Below are positions 56,171 through 64,000 of a stretch of DNA of 64,000 bases, in pieces. Both the position numbers and the translations under genes were made by a program. The stretch spans positions 1 to 64,000 of the forward strand of contig JASHOQ010000123.1 in NCBI GenBank assembly GCA_030041045.1. Reading direction: 5' to 3'. The notes beneath the pieces are model-generated. The model did no database searches and had not been told where the DNA came from. It saw only the letters and a list, made by a program, of their open reading frames with translations. Within the stretch, counting starts at the first letter, position 1, and every line of letters begins with the position of its first letter. This DNA comes from Acidobacteriaceae bacterium. Its GTDB lineage: Bacteria > Acidobacteriota > Terriglobia > Terriglobales > Acidobacteriaceae.

Positions 56171-57682
56171 CTAGGGGTGCGCGGGGGATTGCGCGATGGT
56201 GCGAATTTCGCCGGCAACTGCGTCGTGGAGGAAGAGGAGAGGCGTGGGCGCGCCGACGATCTGCGGCGTCTGCTCGCCGGGTGAGTGAATGATGACCAGC
56301 GGGCGCGGATCCCACTCGCCGCCGTGGGAGACGCGCTCGTCCTCGGCGCTCCACCCCGGCAGCGGCCGCCACATCTCGGTGCGCCAGGAGTGATCGCCCT
56401 GCACGACGATCATGGTTGCGTTCCAGCGCGGCTGTTTTTCGAGGATGTCGAGCATCTGGCCGAGCAGGCGGTCGCAGTAGTCGAGCCCATCGATATAAGA
56501 GCCCCCCAGGGCGAACTGCGCGGTGCGGCGATTCCAGAACGCGACCGGGTGAGGTGCGGGGATGTGCAGGTAAATCACGTCGGCCTGGCTGGAGGAAAGC
56601 ACATCGAGGGCGTGACGGCTGGTATCTCGCACGGAATCGATGTGGCTTTCCGAAGCCCAGCGCGTCTCGTCGTCCCAGGCGCGGTCGGGCGAAAAACAGG
56701 ATTCGAACAGGACGCGCAGCGGGAACCAGACATTTTCCGCGTAGCTGGCCTGCAACATGGTGGGACCGCGATCCTGGTCGTCGTCGTTCGACCAGTAGCA
56801 CTGCGTGACTACGCGGACGAAGATGGGGCAATAAGGGAGATACCAGCCGATCACCGAGGTGGTGACGCCGGATTGCTGCGCGAGCCCGAAGAGCGAGGCG
56901 TTGGGGTCGAAGGTCTGCCAGGGGGAAGAATCGCCAATCTGCACCAGGTAGCGATTATCCGGCGTGTACTCAACGTCAGTGACGGCGCGGCCCAGCATCA
57001 GGCTGGGCACCGCGCGGGTGGTGCGGTAGGCCACGGGCGTCACGTCGGTGTAGAGCGTGCTCTCACTGCGCAGGCGGTCGAAGTTGGGCATCTGGAGCGT
57101 GGGGTCGCGGGTTTCGAAGACGTACTTATAGGAGAGCTCGTCGAAGAGGACCCACACCAGGCGCGGCCGGTTTGCCGGCGCGGCGGGGACGGGATGGGAA
57201 AACGCCTGCGTCCCGGGACGCCACAGCGCCGCGCGCACCAGCTGCAGGGTCACCACCAGGGCGAAGACAGAAAAGCCCGCCAGCACGTTGCCGCCGATCG
57301 CTCTCAGCTTCCCGGCAATCCTGGGGCCCTTCAGGATGAGCGCCAAAAACGCGGCGCACCACGCCACCGCGCAGGCGGCAATGGCCCAGTGCGGCACGTC
57401 GAACGGAACCACATTCAGATTGCGGAGAAACAGCAGAATCGGCAGCGCTGCCATCAGCGCCCAGCGGATCCACGGCCAGCCGCTCAGCTTGCGCAGCGCG
57501 GCCATGACGAGGGCAAAGAGCACGCCCACGATGAACATGTCCGTGAGATGGGCCAAGGCGATGCGCGTGAGGGGAACGGCGATCCGCATGCGGGCGTCGC
57601 CGGCGGCCGAGGTCATGTCGACGTAGTTGGGCAGGAGCACGATGGAGGCAAAACCCCACGCCTGGGCAATCCGCCGCATCAT
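56171..57682 (-). CDS. Membrane-anchored sulfatase/alkaline-phosphatase-superfamily protein
   Basis: RPRLVWVLFDELSYKYVFETRDPTLQMPNFDRLRSESTLYTDVTPVAYRTTRAVPSLMLG...VIYLHIPAPHP...TMIVVQGDHSWR. Confidence 0.75.
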   Translation of the reverse strand: MMRRIAQAWGFASIVLLPNYVDMTSAAGDARMRIAVPLTRIALAHLTDMFIVGVLFALVMAALRKLSGWPWIRWALMAALPILLFLRNLNVVPFDVPHWAIAACAVAWCAAFLALILKGPRIAGKLRAIGGNVLAGFSVFALVVTLQLVRAALWRPGTQAFSHPVPAAPANRPRLVWVLFDELSYKYVFETRDPTLQMPNFDRLRSESTLYTDVTPVAYRTTRAVPSLMLGRAVTDVEYTPDNRYLVQIGDSSPWQTFDPNASLFGLAQQSGVTTSVIGWYLPYCPIFVRVVTQCYWSNDDDQDRGPTMLQASYAENVWFPLRVLFESCFSPDRAWDDETRWASESHIDSVRDTSRHALDVLSSSQADVIYLHIPAPHPVAFWNRRTAQFALGGSYIDGLDYCDRLLGQMLDILEKQPRWNATMIVVQGDHSWRTEMWRPLPGWSAEDERVSHGGEWDPRPLVIIHSPGEQTPQIVGAPTPLLFLHDAVAGEIRTIAQSPAHP

Positions 57683-59196
57683 GCGGGGCCGGCTCCCGGA
57701 GCGGGTCGATCTCCGCTTCCGCGCTCCCGGTGGCGTTCAAAGAGCAGGAGAACGCGGCCGTTTTCGAGCGCGCAGCGGTCGCCGGCAGAAAAGAACGGCG
57801 CCAGGGCCTGGCTGAGGTCGCCTTCCGAGAGACGCCCGTAGAGATCGTCGCGGCCGCGCAGCCACTCCTGAAACATGGGATCGGAGGGCGGCACCCACTC
57901 CACCAGCAGCCAGCAGCGCGTGAGTGCGGCGCAGAGCTCGGCGATATGCGTAAGCGGCACCTGCTCGCGCAGCAGGAGATGGTGAACGACCGCGAGCAGG
58001 AGGACGAGGTCAAATTTTCCTTCCAGGCGGTCGAGGAGCGCGAGCTGCTCCCGGTTTTTCCATCCCGCGGCAGGGGTGGGGCGGGCGATGTTGGCAACCA
58101 GCGCGGTGACGGGCTTGCGCTGCTCCAGGGCCGCGCGCCACAGGGCTTCCAGGGCGGCGGGATCGCTGTCGAGAGAGACCACTTCCGCGCCGGCCTCGGC
58201 TGCAAGCAGCGAGTAGGTTCCGGTGTTGGCGCCCACGTCGAGCACGCGCGCGGGCCGGGGGCTCGCGGCATTCACGCGCGCGAGCACGGCAGCAACGAAC
58301 TGGCGCTTGCGCTCGAGGTCCGCGGGCGGGTAATGGCTGGCCGTCTGCTCGTAGCGGCTCCACTCGCTCTTGCCCGCGCCGCCGGCCATGGCGCGAATCT
58401 GGCGGCCGAGCCGCTTGAGGCGTTTCAGGAGGATGTGCGTAGCCAGTTCGGGATCGGCGGCCGAGGGCCGGGACTGCGGTTTTCCCGCTTTTCCGCTTTT
58501 GCCTTCAAAAAGCGCGGCCATGGTGACCACGTCGAGCAGCGCGGGGGTGAGCCGGCGCCACGCGGGCAGGGCGCGATAGAGCGTAGCCGGCTCGTAGCCG
58601 TCGCGCCGGAACAGGGTGGTTTGGAGAGGCCAGCCGAGAACTTTGGCCGCGACCAGGGGCAGCAGAAAAGTGCGGACAAACTGGCCGTAAGCCAGCCAGA
58701 CGGTGGAATGCGGATCGCGCTTTTCGAAGGAGAGAACATCGACAAAGACGGGGCGTGGTCCCAGGAAGAGCACGTTGAGCGGCGTCGCGTCCTTGAGCGT
58801 CCAGCCGGCGGCGATGGCCTTACCGGCAATGCGCAGGGTGAGCTCGGCGGCGGCGCGCCACTGCGCGGGCGTCCACTCCCAGGGGTAGGAGATGGGATCG
58901 ATGCGCGGATGGCGCAGCCAGAGCTCGCCTTCGGCTGCCTGGGGAATTGAGCCTGCTTCGACAATTTCGCTGGCCACCAGGTCGCCCTCGCGTTCAAGCT
59001 CCAGGCGCAGCGGGGAGTTGAGAAAGCCGAGCGCCTCACCGACGGCCGCGGGGCGAACCCGGCGCAGCGCGCAATGGTCCTCAAGCAGAAGCTGCCCGGC
59101 GGGATCGCGAAAGGTGGGTTCGAAGTTCGAGGATGCCGTGGCTCGGTGAGGATTGGGGGGCGAAGCTTCAATCGGACGGCACTCGAGGTCGGTCAC
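57679..59196 (-). CDS. Class I SAM-dependent methyltransferase, two-part protein
   Basis: PARVLDVGANTGTYSLLAAEAGAEVVSLDSDPAALEALWR...FDLVLLLAVVHHLLLREQVPL; ATGA overlap with 56171..57682. Confidence 0.8.
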   Translation of the reverse strand: MTDLECRPIEASPPNPHRATASSNFEPTFRDPAGQLLLEDHCALRRVRPAAVGEALGFLNSPLRLELEREGDLVASEIVEAGSIPQAAEGELWLRHPRIDPISYPWEWTPAQWRAAAELTLRIAGKAIAAGWTLKDATPLNVLFLGPRPVFVDVLSFEKRDPHSTVWLAYGQFVRTFLLPLVAAKVLGWPLQTTLFRRDGYEPATLYRALPAWRRLTPALLDVVTMAALFEGKSGKAGKPQSRPSAADPELATHILLKRLKRLGRQIRAMAGGAGKSEWSRYEQTASHYPPADLERKRQFVAAVLARVNAASPRPARVLDVGANTGTYSLLAAEAGAEVVSLDSDPAALEALWRAALEQRKPVTALVANIARPTPAAGWKNREQLALLDRLEGKFDLVLLLAVVHHLLLREQVPLTHIAELCAALTRCWLLVEWVPPSDPMFQEWLRGRDDLYGRLSEGDLSQALAPFFSAGDRCALENGRVLLLFERHRERGSGDRPAPGAGPA

Positions 59197-59450
59197 TGGA
59201 GCGGTGAACTCTCACCGTCCTTGGGGACGGAATGCTCCTGGGATTCCGGCTTGGCCGGCGCCGTGCGGTGAAAGAGGGAGTAAATCTTCTTGCGCAGGTA
59301 CCATCCCGCGGCCACCAGCGCGGACCCGGCCGCCTGGATGGCCAGCAGGCCGGTGCCGGGATCGGCGTAGGCGTAGGCGCGCTGCTCAAACAGCATCGAC
59401 GCGCCGAGGAGGATGAGGGCCAGAGGGAGGATGCGCAGAAGCAATCTCAT
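59193..59450 (-). CDS. Small membrane protein with YADPGTGLLAIQ motif
   Basis: MRLLLRILPLALILLGASMLFEQRAYAYADPGTGLLAIQAAGSALVAAGWYLRKKI; ATGA overlap with downstream methyltransferase. Confidence 0.7.
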   Translation of the reverse strand: MRLLLRILPLALILLGASMLFEQRAYAYADPGTGLLAIQAAGSALVAAGWYLRKKIYSLFHRTAPAKPESQEHSVPKDGESSPLQ

Positions 59451-59934
59451 GGTCGCAGATCAACAACTCCATCAATCAGAAGATCTTAAGGCGTGGCTCA
59501 TCCCGCTTGCACCGGTGCGGCTGATCCATTCGCCTAATCTATTGTAGACGTTTGCTGCGGGCCAGAAGTTTACGCGGAGGGTTCCCGCCTGCGCGCTTCC
59601 TCTGCCTGGGGGCCCAGAGGCTCCCGGGGCGTGACGAGGTGCGGCGGGGAGAACAACCCTATTGTCATTACGCACAAAAAGCCAATTCCGGATGGTCCGG
59701 GCGGGTGGTTTTTACGTCTGAACATAGAGTGGAACATTTGTGAGCATACCCAACTTGGAGCGCCTGAGCAGGCGTGGTGCCGTGCACGAGCGTGCAGGCC
59801 GTTTATAATCACTTTCCTAAGCTGCGCCGCGCGACCCGTGCAATAGGTTTTGAAGAGGTCGATAGCGAGTCGATTGCGAGTGGGCCGGGTTTGAATCGGC
59901 TGCGTACCTGAATCTTTACTGCTGAGAGCTGTTC

Positions 59935-60957
59935 ATGAGCCTGACAACGACTTTCCCGCTGGCTGAAACGTCGCGACGGCGTTTTGCGGCGCACGTGAAT
60001 CTGCTTCGGCTGGATCACTCAGTGAAGCAGATTTTTGTGGTGCCGGGCATTGTGATCGCCGCCAGCCTGGCCGGCGCGGCCTTTGACAAGGCGCTGTGCC
60101 TGCGCATGCTGCTGGGTCTGGGCGCGGTGGTGGCCGCGGCCAGCAGCAATTACGTGCTGAACGAACTGCTGGATGCCCCTTACGACCGGCTCCATCCCAG
60201 CAAGCGCCTGCGCCCGGCGGCCTGCCGCAGCATCAGCGTTCCCCTCGCTTATGTGCAATGGCTGGCGTGCGCGGCAGTTGGTTTCGGGCTGGCGCTGATG
60301 GTATCGTGGCCCCTGTTTCTGAGCGTCCTGGGCCTGTGGGTGATGGGATGCGTTTATAACATTCCCCCGGTCCGCACCAAGGATGTTCCCTATCTCGACG
60401 TGCTTTCGGAGTCGATCAACAACCCCATCCGCTTGCTGGTGGGGTGGTACATCGTGACCGCCGCGGTGGTTCCACCGGTTTCGCTCCTCATCGCCTACTG
60501 GATGCTGGGGGCGTATTTCATGGCGCTCAAGCGCTTCAGCGAGTACCGGCAGATCGGCCGCGATTCGGCGATGAAGTACCGGCGATCGTTCGAATATTAC
60601 ACCGAGCAGTCGCTGCTGACCTCAGTGTTGTTTTACGCCACCACCGCGATGCTTTTCTTCGGGGCCTTTGTCATGCGCTACCGCATGGAAATGGTGTTTG
60701 CCTTCCCCTTCATCGCGTTGCTGATGGCCGATTACTTCAAGCTCTCGTTTGTGGAAGACAGCCCGGTGCAGAATCCGGAGAAGCTCTATCGCGAGCCGCG
60801 CATCATGGCGCTGCTGGCGCTGTGCTGCCTGGTGCTCACCATGATGCTTTATGTAAATCTGCCCTGGCTGGCGCGGTTGTTTCCCAAGTCCGGCGTCCAT
60901 TCTCTCGCGCACACGCAGGTGGCGCTCTCCTCGGCCCGCTCTCCACAGCTTTTTTGA
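59935..60957 (+). CDS. UbiA-family prenyltransferase (decaprenyl-phosphate phosphoribosyltransferase-like)
   Basis: LLRLDHSVKQIFVVPGIVIA...ASSNYVLNELLDAPYDRLHPSKRLRPAACRSIS...NIPPVRTKDVPYLDVLSESINNPIRLLVGWY. Confidence 0.85.
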   Translation: MSLTTTFPLAETSRRRFAAHVNLLRLDHSVKQIFVVPGIVIAASLAGAAFDKALCLRMLLGLGAVVAAASSNYVLNELLDAPYDRLHPSKRLRPAACRSISVPLAYVQWLACAAVGFGLALMVSWPLFLSVLGLWVMGCVYNIPPVRTKDVPYLDVLSESINNPIRLLVGWYIVTAAVVPPVSLLIAYWMLGAYFMALKRFSEYRQIGRDSAMKYRRSFEYYTEQSLLTSVLFYATTAMLFFGAFVMRYRMEMVFAFPFIALLMADYFKLSFVEDSPVQNPEKLYREPRIMALLALCCLVLTMMLYVNLPWLARLFPKSGVHSLAHTQVALSSARSPQLF

Positions 60958-61113
60958 GCCCCGCTTCCCGTCTTTGCCTGCGTGAGGGGAGACCGGCCTG
61001 CCTTGCGTGGCGTGTGACTCGGCGCGGCGCGCGGCCTTGCCATCCAATATGATGAGGTCTGAAGCGGTGCGGCAATCTGCTGGCGCGCGCCTGCCTGTCT
61101 GCCTTGGAGAACC

Positions 61114-62646
61114 ATGGATTTGAAAGTCGCGCCGGAGTCTCGCTTGCCATGGATCCGGATTTTTCTTCTCACCCTGGCGGCGCTGGCGATTCACGGATAC
61201 CACCTGGGCGTGGAAGACGGAGAGATTTATATTCCCGCGGCGCGCAAGCTGCTCCATCCCGATTTCTATCCCTATGCGACGGAGTTTTTTGCGTCGCACG
61301 AGCGGCTCTCGCTGTTTGCGCCCATCCTGGCCTGGACGGCGCGCCTGACGCATCTCTCCCTGGACTGGACCTTTTTTCTCTGGTACATGGCCACGCTATT
61401 CCTGACCCTCGTTGCCTGCTGGATGCTGGCCGCGATCAGCTTCCGGCGCATGCGGGCGCGCTGGTGCGCGGTGCTGGTGATCACAACCATCCTGGCCATG
61501 CCGGCCACCAACACCGGCCTGCTGCTGATGGACCCGTACCTGACCGCGCGGTCGTTTTCGACGCCTCTCACGCTGTTTGCTCTCATCGCGCTGGCGCGGC
61601 GGCGATATGGGTTTGCAGTGCTGATTACGATTGCGACAGCGGCGATTCATCCGCAGATGGCGGCGTACCTGGTGTTTCTCGGGGTGGTGCTCGGGTGCAT
61701 CGACAGATTCCAGTGGGCGGCGCCGGATGCGCCGGCTGCGGGCATGTTTCTGATCGCCACGCCCGCGGGGTTCAAGCTTGCCGCAGCGCAGGGTGCGTAT
61801 CGCGAGGCGCTTTACTCGCGCGACTTCTATTTCCTCTCGACCTGGACCTGGTACCACTGGCTGGGCCTGCTGGCGCCGCTGGCGATTCTCTTCTGGTTTG
61901 CGCGGGGCGGAGTGCGCGAGACCACGCCCGAGTTTGCCCGGCTGAGCCTGGCGCTGATTCCCTTCGGCGCGGTTTCAATTCTGGCCGGAGCGGCCATTGC
62001 CAGCACCCACCGGCTGGATATGTTTGCGCGGCTGCAACCGCTGCGTTGCTTTCACCTGATCACTTTTGTCTTCATGCTCTTCTTTGCCGGCATGCTGGGC
62101 GAGTATCTGGCGGAGAAGCGGGCGTGGGTGATTCCGGCGTTGTGCGTGCCCCTGGCCGCGGGGATGTTCCTGGTGGCGCGCGCGACCTATCCCGTGAGCC
62201 CGCACATCGAATGGCCGGGACGGGCGACAAGCGCCAATGCGTGGGTGAACACGCTTTTCTGGATCCGGCGGAACACGCCCTGCGATGCGATCTTTGCCGT
62301 CGATTCCGGTTACTTTCTCAGTCCGGACGTGGATGTGCACGGATTTCGCGCGCTGAGCGAGCGCTCTTCTCTTGCCGATTACTACAAAGACGGCGGCGTG
62401 GTGGCCATCTTTCCGCGTCTGGCGGAGGAGTGGAAGCAGATGAGCAGCGCCACGGCGGGATTGAATCACTTCAGTGTGCCGGATTTCGTGCGGCTGGCGC
62501 ATGAATATCCGGTGACCTGGACGGTGATCCACGGTTCAGCACCGGCGGGGATGGATTGTCCGTACCAGCAGAACGGCTACGCCGTATGCCGTATACCCGA
62601 CGCGCCGGGACTGGCGGCGCCGCACGCCGAAGAGGAGAAGCAATGA
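61114..62646 (+). CDS. Polytopic membrane protein, unknown function
   Basis: Multiple hydrophobic segments (IRIFLLTLAALAIHGYHLG..., TFFLWYMATLFLTLVACWMLAAISF); no confident family. Confidence 0.75.
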   Translation: MDLKVAPESRLPWIRIFLLTLAALAIHGYHLGVEDGEIYIPAARKLLHPDFYPYATEFFASHERLSLFAPILAWTARLTHLSLDWTFFLWYMATLFLTLVACWMLAAISFRRMRARWCAVLVITTILAMPATNTGLLLMDPYLTARSFSTPLTLFALIALARRRYGFAVLITIATAAIHPQMAAYLVFLGVVLGCIDRFQWAAPDAPAAGMFLIATPAGFKLAAAQGAYREALYSRDFYFLSTWTWYHWLGLLAPLAILFWFARGGVRETTPEFARLSLALIPFGAVSILAGAAIASTHRLDMFARLQPLRCFHLITFVFMLFFAGMLGEYLAEKRAWVIPALCVPLAAGMFLVARATYPVSPHIEWPGRATSANAWVNTLFWIRRNTPCDAIFAVDSGYFLSPDVDVHGFRALSERSSLADYYKDGGVVAIFPRLAEEWKQMSSATAGLNHFSVPDFVRLAHEYPVTWTVIHGSAPAGMDCPYQQNGYAVCRIPDAPGLAAPHAEEEKQ

Positions 62647-62966
62647 AGCGCTATGGCATGGTCATCGGCCTCAAGGCGGAGGCCGAAGAGGAGTACAGAC
62701 GGTACCACGCGGCAGTGTGGCCGGGCGTGCTTGCAACCATTGCCGCCTGCAACATTCGCAATTATTCCATCTTTCTGCACAACCACATGCTCTTCGCCTA
62801 TTTCGAGTACCACGGGAGCGACTACGCGGCAGACATGGCGAAGATGGCCGCGGACAAGACCACGCAGGAGTGGTGGACGATCATGAACCCGATGCAGAGC
62901 CCGCTCGCCGACCGCAAGCCGGGCGCGTGGTGGACGGAGATTGAAGAAGTGTTTCACGTAGATTGA
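62643..62966 (+). CDS. rhaM: L-rhamnose mutarotase
   Basis: MKRYGMVIGLKAEAEEEYRRYHAAVWPGVLATIAACNIRNYSIFLHNHMLFAYFEYHGSDYAADMAKMAADKTTQEWWTIMNPMQ. Confidence 0.9.
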   Translation: MKRYGMVIGLKAEAEEEYRRYHAAVWPGVLATIAACNIRNYSIFLHNHMLFAYFEYHGSDYAADMAKMAADKTTQEWWTIMNPMQSPLADRKPGAWWTEIEEVFHVD

Positions 62967-63529
62967 TGGCTCCCTTAGGGGTGGGCCGGCGTATGAAAAA
63001 GATACGGCATCGAATCGCAGTTTGCCTTGTACTGCTGGCCATTGTTGTCTCCGTCTTGTATTGGCTTAATAGGGCTCCGTCTGTGCCTCTTTTGGCGGCA
63101 AATCAGAGGGTCGACTCGATTTTGATCCTCAAAGGAGAGCACGTCCTGGAACTGATTTCGGATGGCAAGGTGGTTCGAACATACAAGGTTGCGCTGGGTC
63201 GTGGTGGACTGGCGCCGAAAGAGCGAGAGGGCGATGAGCGCACGCCTGAAGGGCATTACGTAATCGACGCGCGGAACTCAGCGAGTCGTTTTTACAAGGC
63301 TCTCCACATCTCCTATCCCGACGCCAACGATAGAGAGCGAGCTGCCAAGGCTGGGGTTTCCCCGGGCGGAGCAATCATGATTCACGGATTACCTAACGGA
63401 CTTGGATGGCTTGGACCCGCTCAACGGCTCTATGACTGGACGTCCGGGTGCGTTGCCGTGACGGACTCGCAGATGGATGAAATCTGGAAGGCCGTCCCCG
63501 TAGGCACGCCGGTTGAGATCAGACCGTGA
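62963..63529 (+). CDS. L,D-transpeptidase (YkuD domain)
   Basis: ILILKGEHVLELISDGKVVRTYKVALG...GDERTPEGHYVID...IMIHGLPN...DWTSGCVAVTDSQMDEIW. Start may be 62993. Confidence 0.9.
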   Translation: MMAPLGVGRRMKKIRHRIAVCLVLLAIVVSVLYWLNRAPSVPLLAANQRVDSILILKGEHVLELISDGKVVRTYKVALGRGGLAPKEREGDERTPEGHYVIDARNSASRFYKALHISYPDANDRERAAKAGVSPGGAIMIHGLPNGLGWLGPAQRLYDWTSGCVAVTDSQMDEIWKAVPVGTPVEIRP

Positions 63530-63574
63530 TGCGGCCGAATTTGACATCCCCGCGCCTCTGCGAAAATAGGACAG

Positions 63575-64000
63575 ATGCTATCGCTCCAAAATGCGGGCAA
63601 ACGGTACGGGCCGCGGGTGCTGTTTCTTGAGGCCAACTGGCTCATCCGCAACAAGGAAAAAACCGCGCTGGTGGGCGCCAACGGGGCCGGCAAATCGACG
63701 CTGATGAAGGTGCTTGGCGGGCTGGAGACGCTCGATTACGGCGCGCTTGAGCGCACGCGGGGTATGAGCATCGGCTATCTGCCGCAGGAGGGGTTGGAGC
63801 TCAGCGGCCGCACGGTCTTCGAGGAGTGCCTCACGGTCTTCGACGAGCTGCGCGCCATGGAGGGCGAGTGCGAGCAACTGGCCGGGCAACTGGCCGAGCT
63901 TGACCACGGCGGCGCGGAGTATGAAGCGGCTGCGGAGCGCTATTCGCTGCTGCACGAAAGGTTATTGGCGCTCGGCGGCTACGCGCTCGACGCGCAGGTG
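63575..64000 (+). CDS. ABC-F family ATP-binding protein, truncated by window end
   Basis: Manual translation MLSLQNAGKRYGPRVLFLEANWLIRNKEKTALVGANGAGKSTLMKVLGGLETLDYGALERTRGMSIGYLPQEG; no stop before 64000. Confidence 0.9.
   Translation, partial: MLSLQNAGKRYGPRVLFLEANWLIRNKEKTALVGANGAGKSTLMKVLGGLETLDYGALERTRGMSIGYLPQEGLELSGRTVFEECLTVFDELRAMEGECEQLAGQLAELDHGGAEYEAAAERYSLLHERLLALGGYALDAQV

Noticed and set aside
56285-57841. Long + strand ORF (518 aa)
   Set aside because: Antisense to the sulfatase-like and methyltransferase genes.
59570-59812. 80-aa minus-strand ORF
   Set aside because: No signal or domain; lies in an intergenic region between divergent genes.
1-64000. Phage, defence island or secondary-metabolite cluster
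   Set aside because: No capsid, integrase, terminase, restriction-modification, NRPS/PKS or RiPP genes recognised; gene content is chiefly housekeeping and envelope.

Overview
64 kb of high-GC bacterial chromosome. The lineage is most likely Acidobacteriota, inferred from an ADOP-type permease with its adjacent PadR regulator, a TonB receptor with an N-terminal carboxypeptidase-regulatory-like domain, and the overall gene content. About 45 protein genes can be supported. They include a UvrC/GIY-YIG fragment, two TldD/PmbA pairs (one cytoplasmic, one apparently exported), a YfiR plus sensor-kinase cluster, a Phd/PIN toxin-antitoxin pair, split glycine decarboxylase (gcvPA/gcvPB) with gcvH, an ECF sigma/anti-sigma/PDZ cluster, and an RNase HI. 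There is also a pentose-phosphate block (GH15-tkt-rpiB-HAD-gnd-zwf), sodA, an M48 peptidase, GH105, a TonB receptor, obgE, ADOP/PadR, a sulfatase/methyltransferase operon, a UbiA-like prenyltransferase, rhaM, an L,D-transpeptidase and the start of an ABC-F gene. No rRNA, tRNA, CRISPR array or autonomous transposase was recognised. The most unusual content is a dense set of short repeats: (1) heptameric AGGGNNN arrays, potentially G4-forming, that often start at the stop codon of a gene; (2) about 40-bp palindromic elements with constant flanks and copy-specific but self-complementary stems, some nested in other repeats with apparent direct-repeat borders and some read in frame inside gcvPB and rnhA; (3) an about 109-bp MITE-like element with 13-bp perfect terminal inverted repeats, two copies of which flank a GNAT gene; and (4) two further hairpin repeat families. 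A 34-codon ORF encoding a signal peptide followed by a natural poly-His tail is also present. All calls come from reading the sequence and the supplied ORFs; no database search was run.
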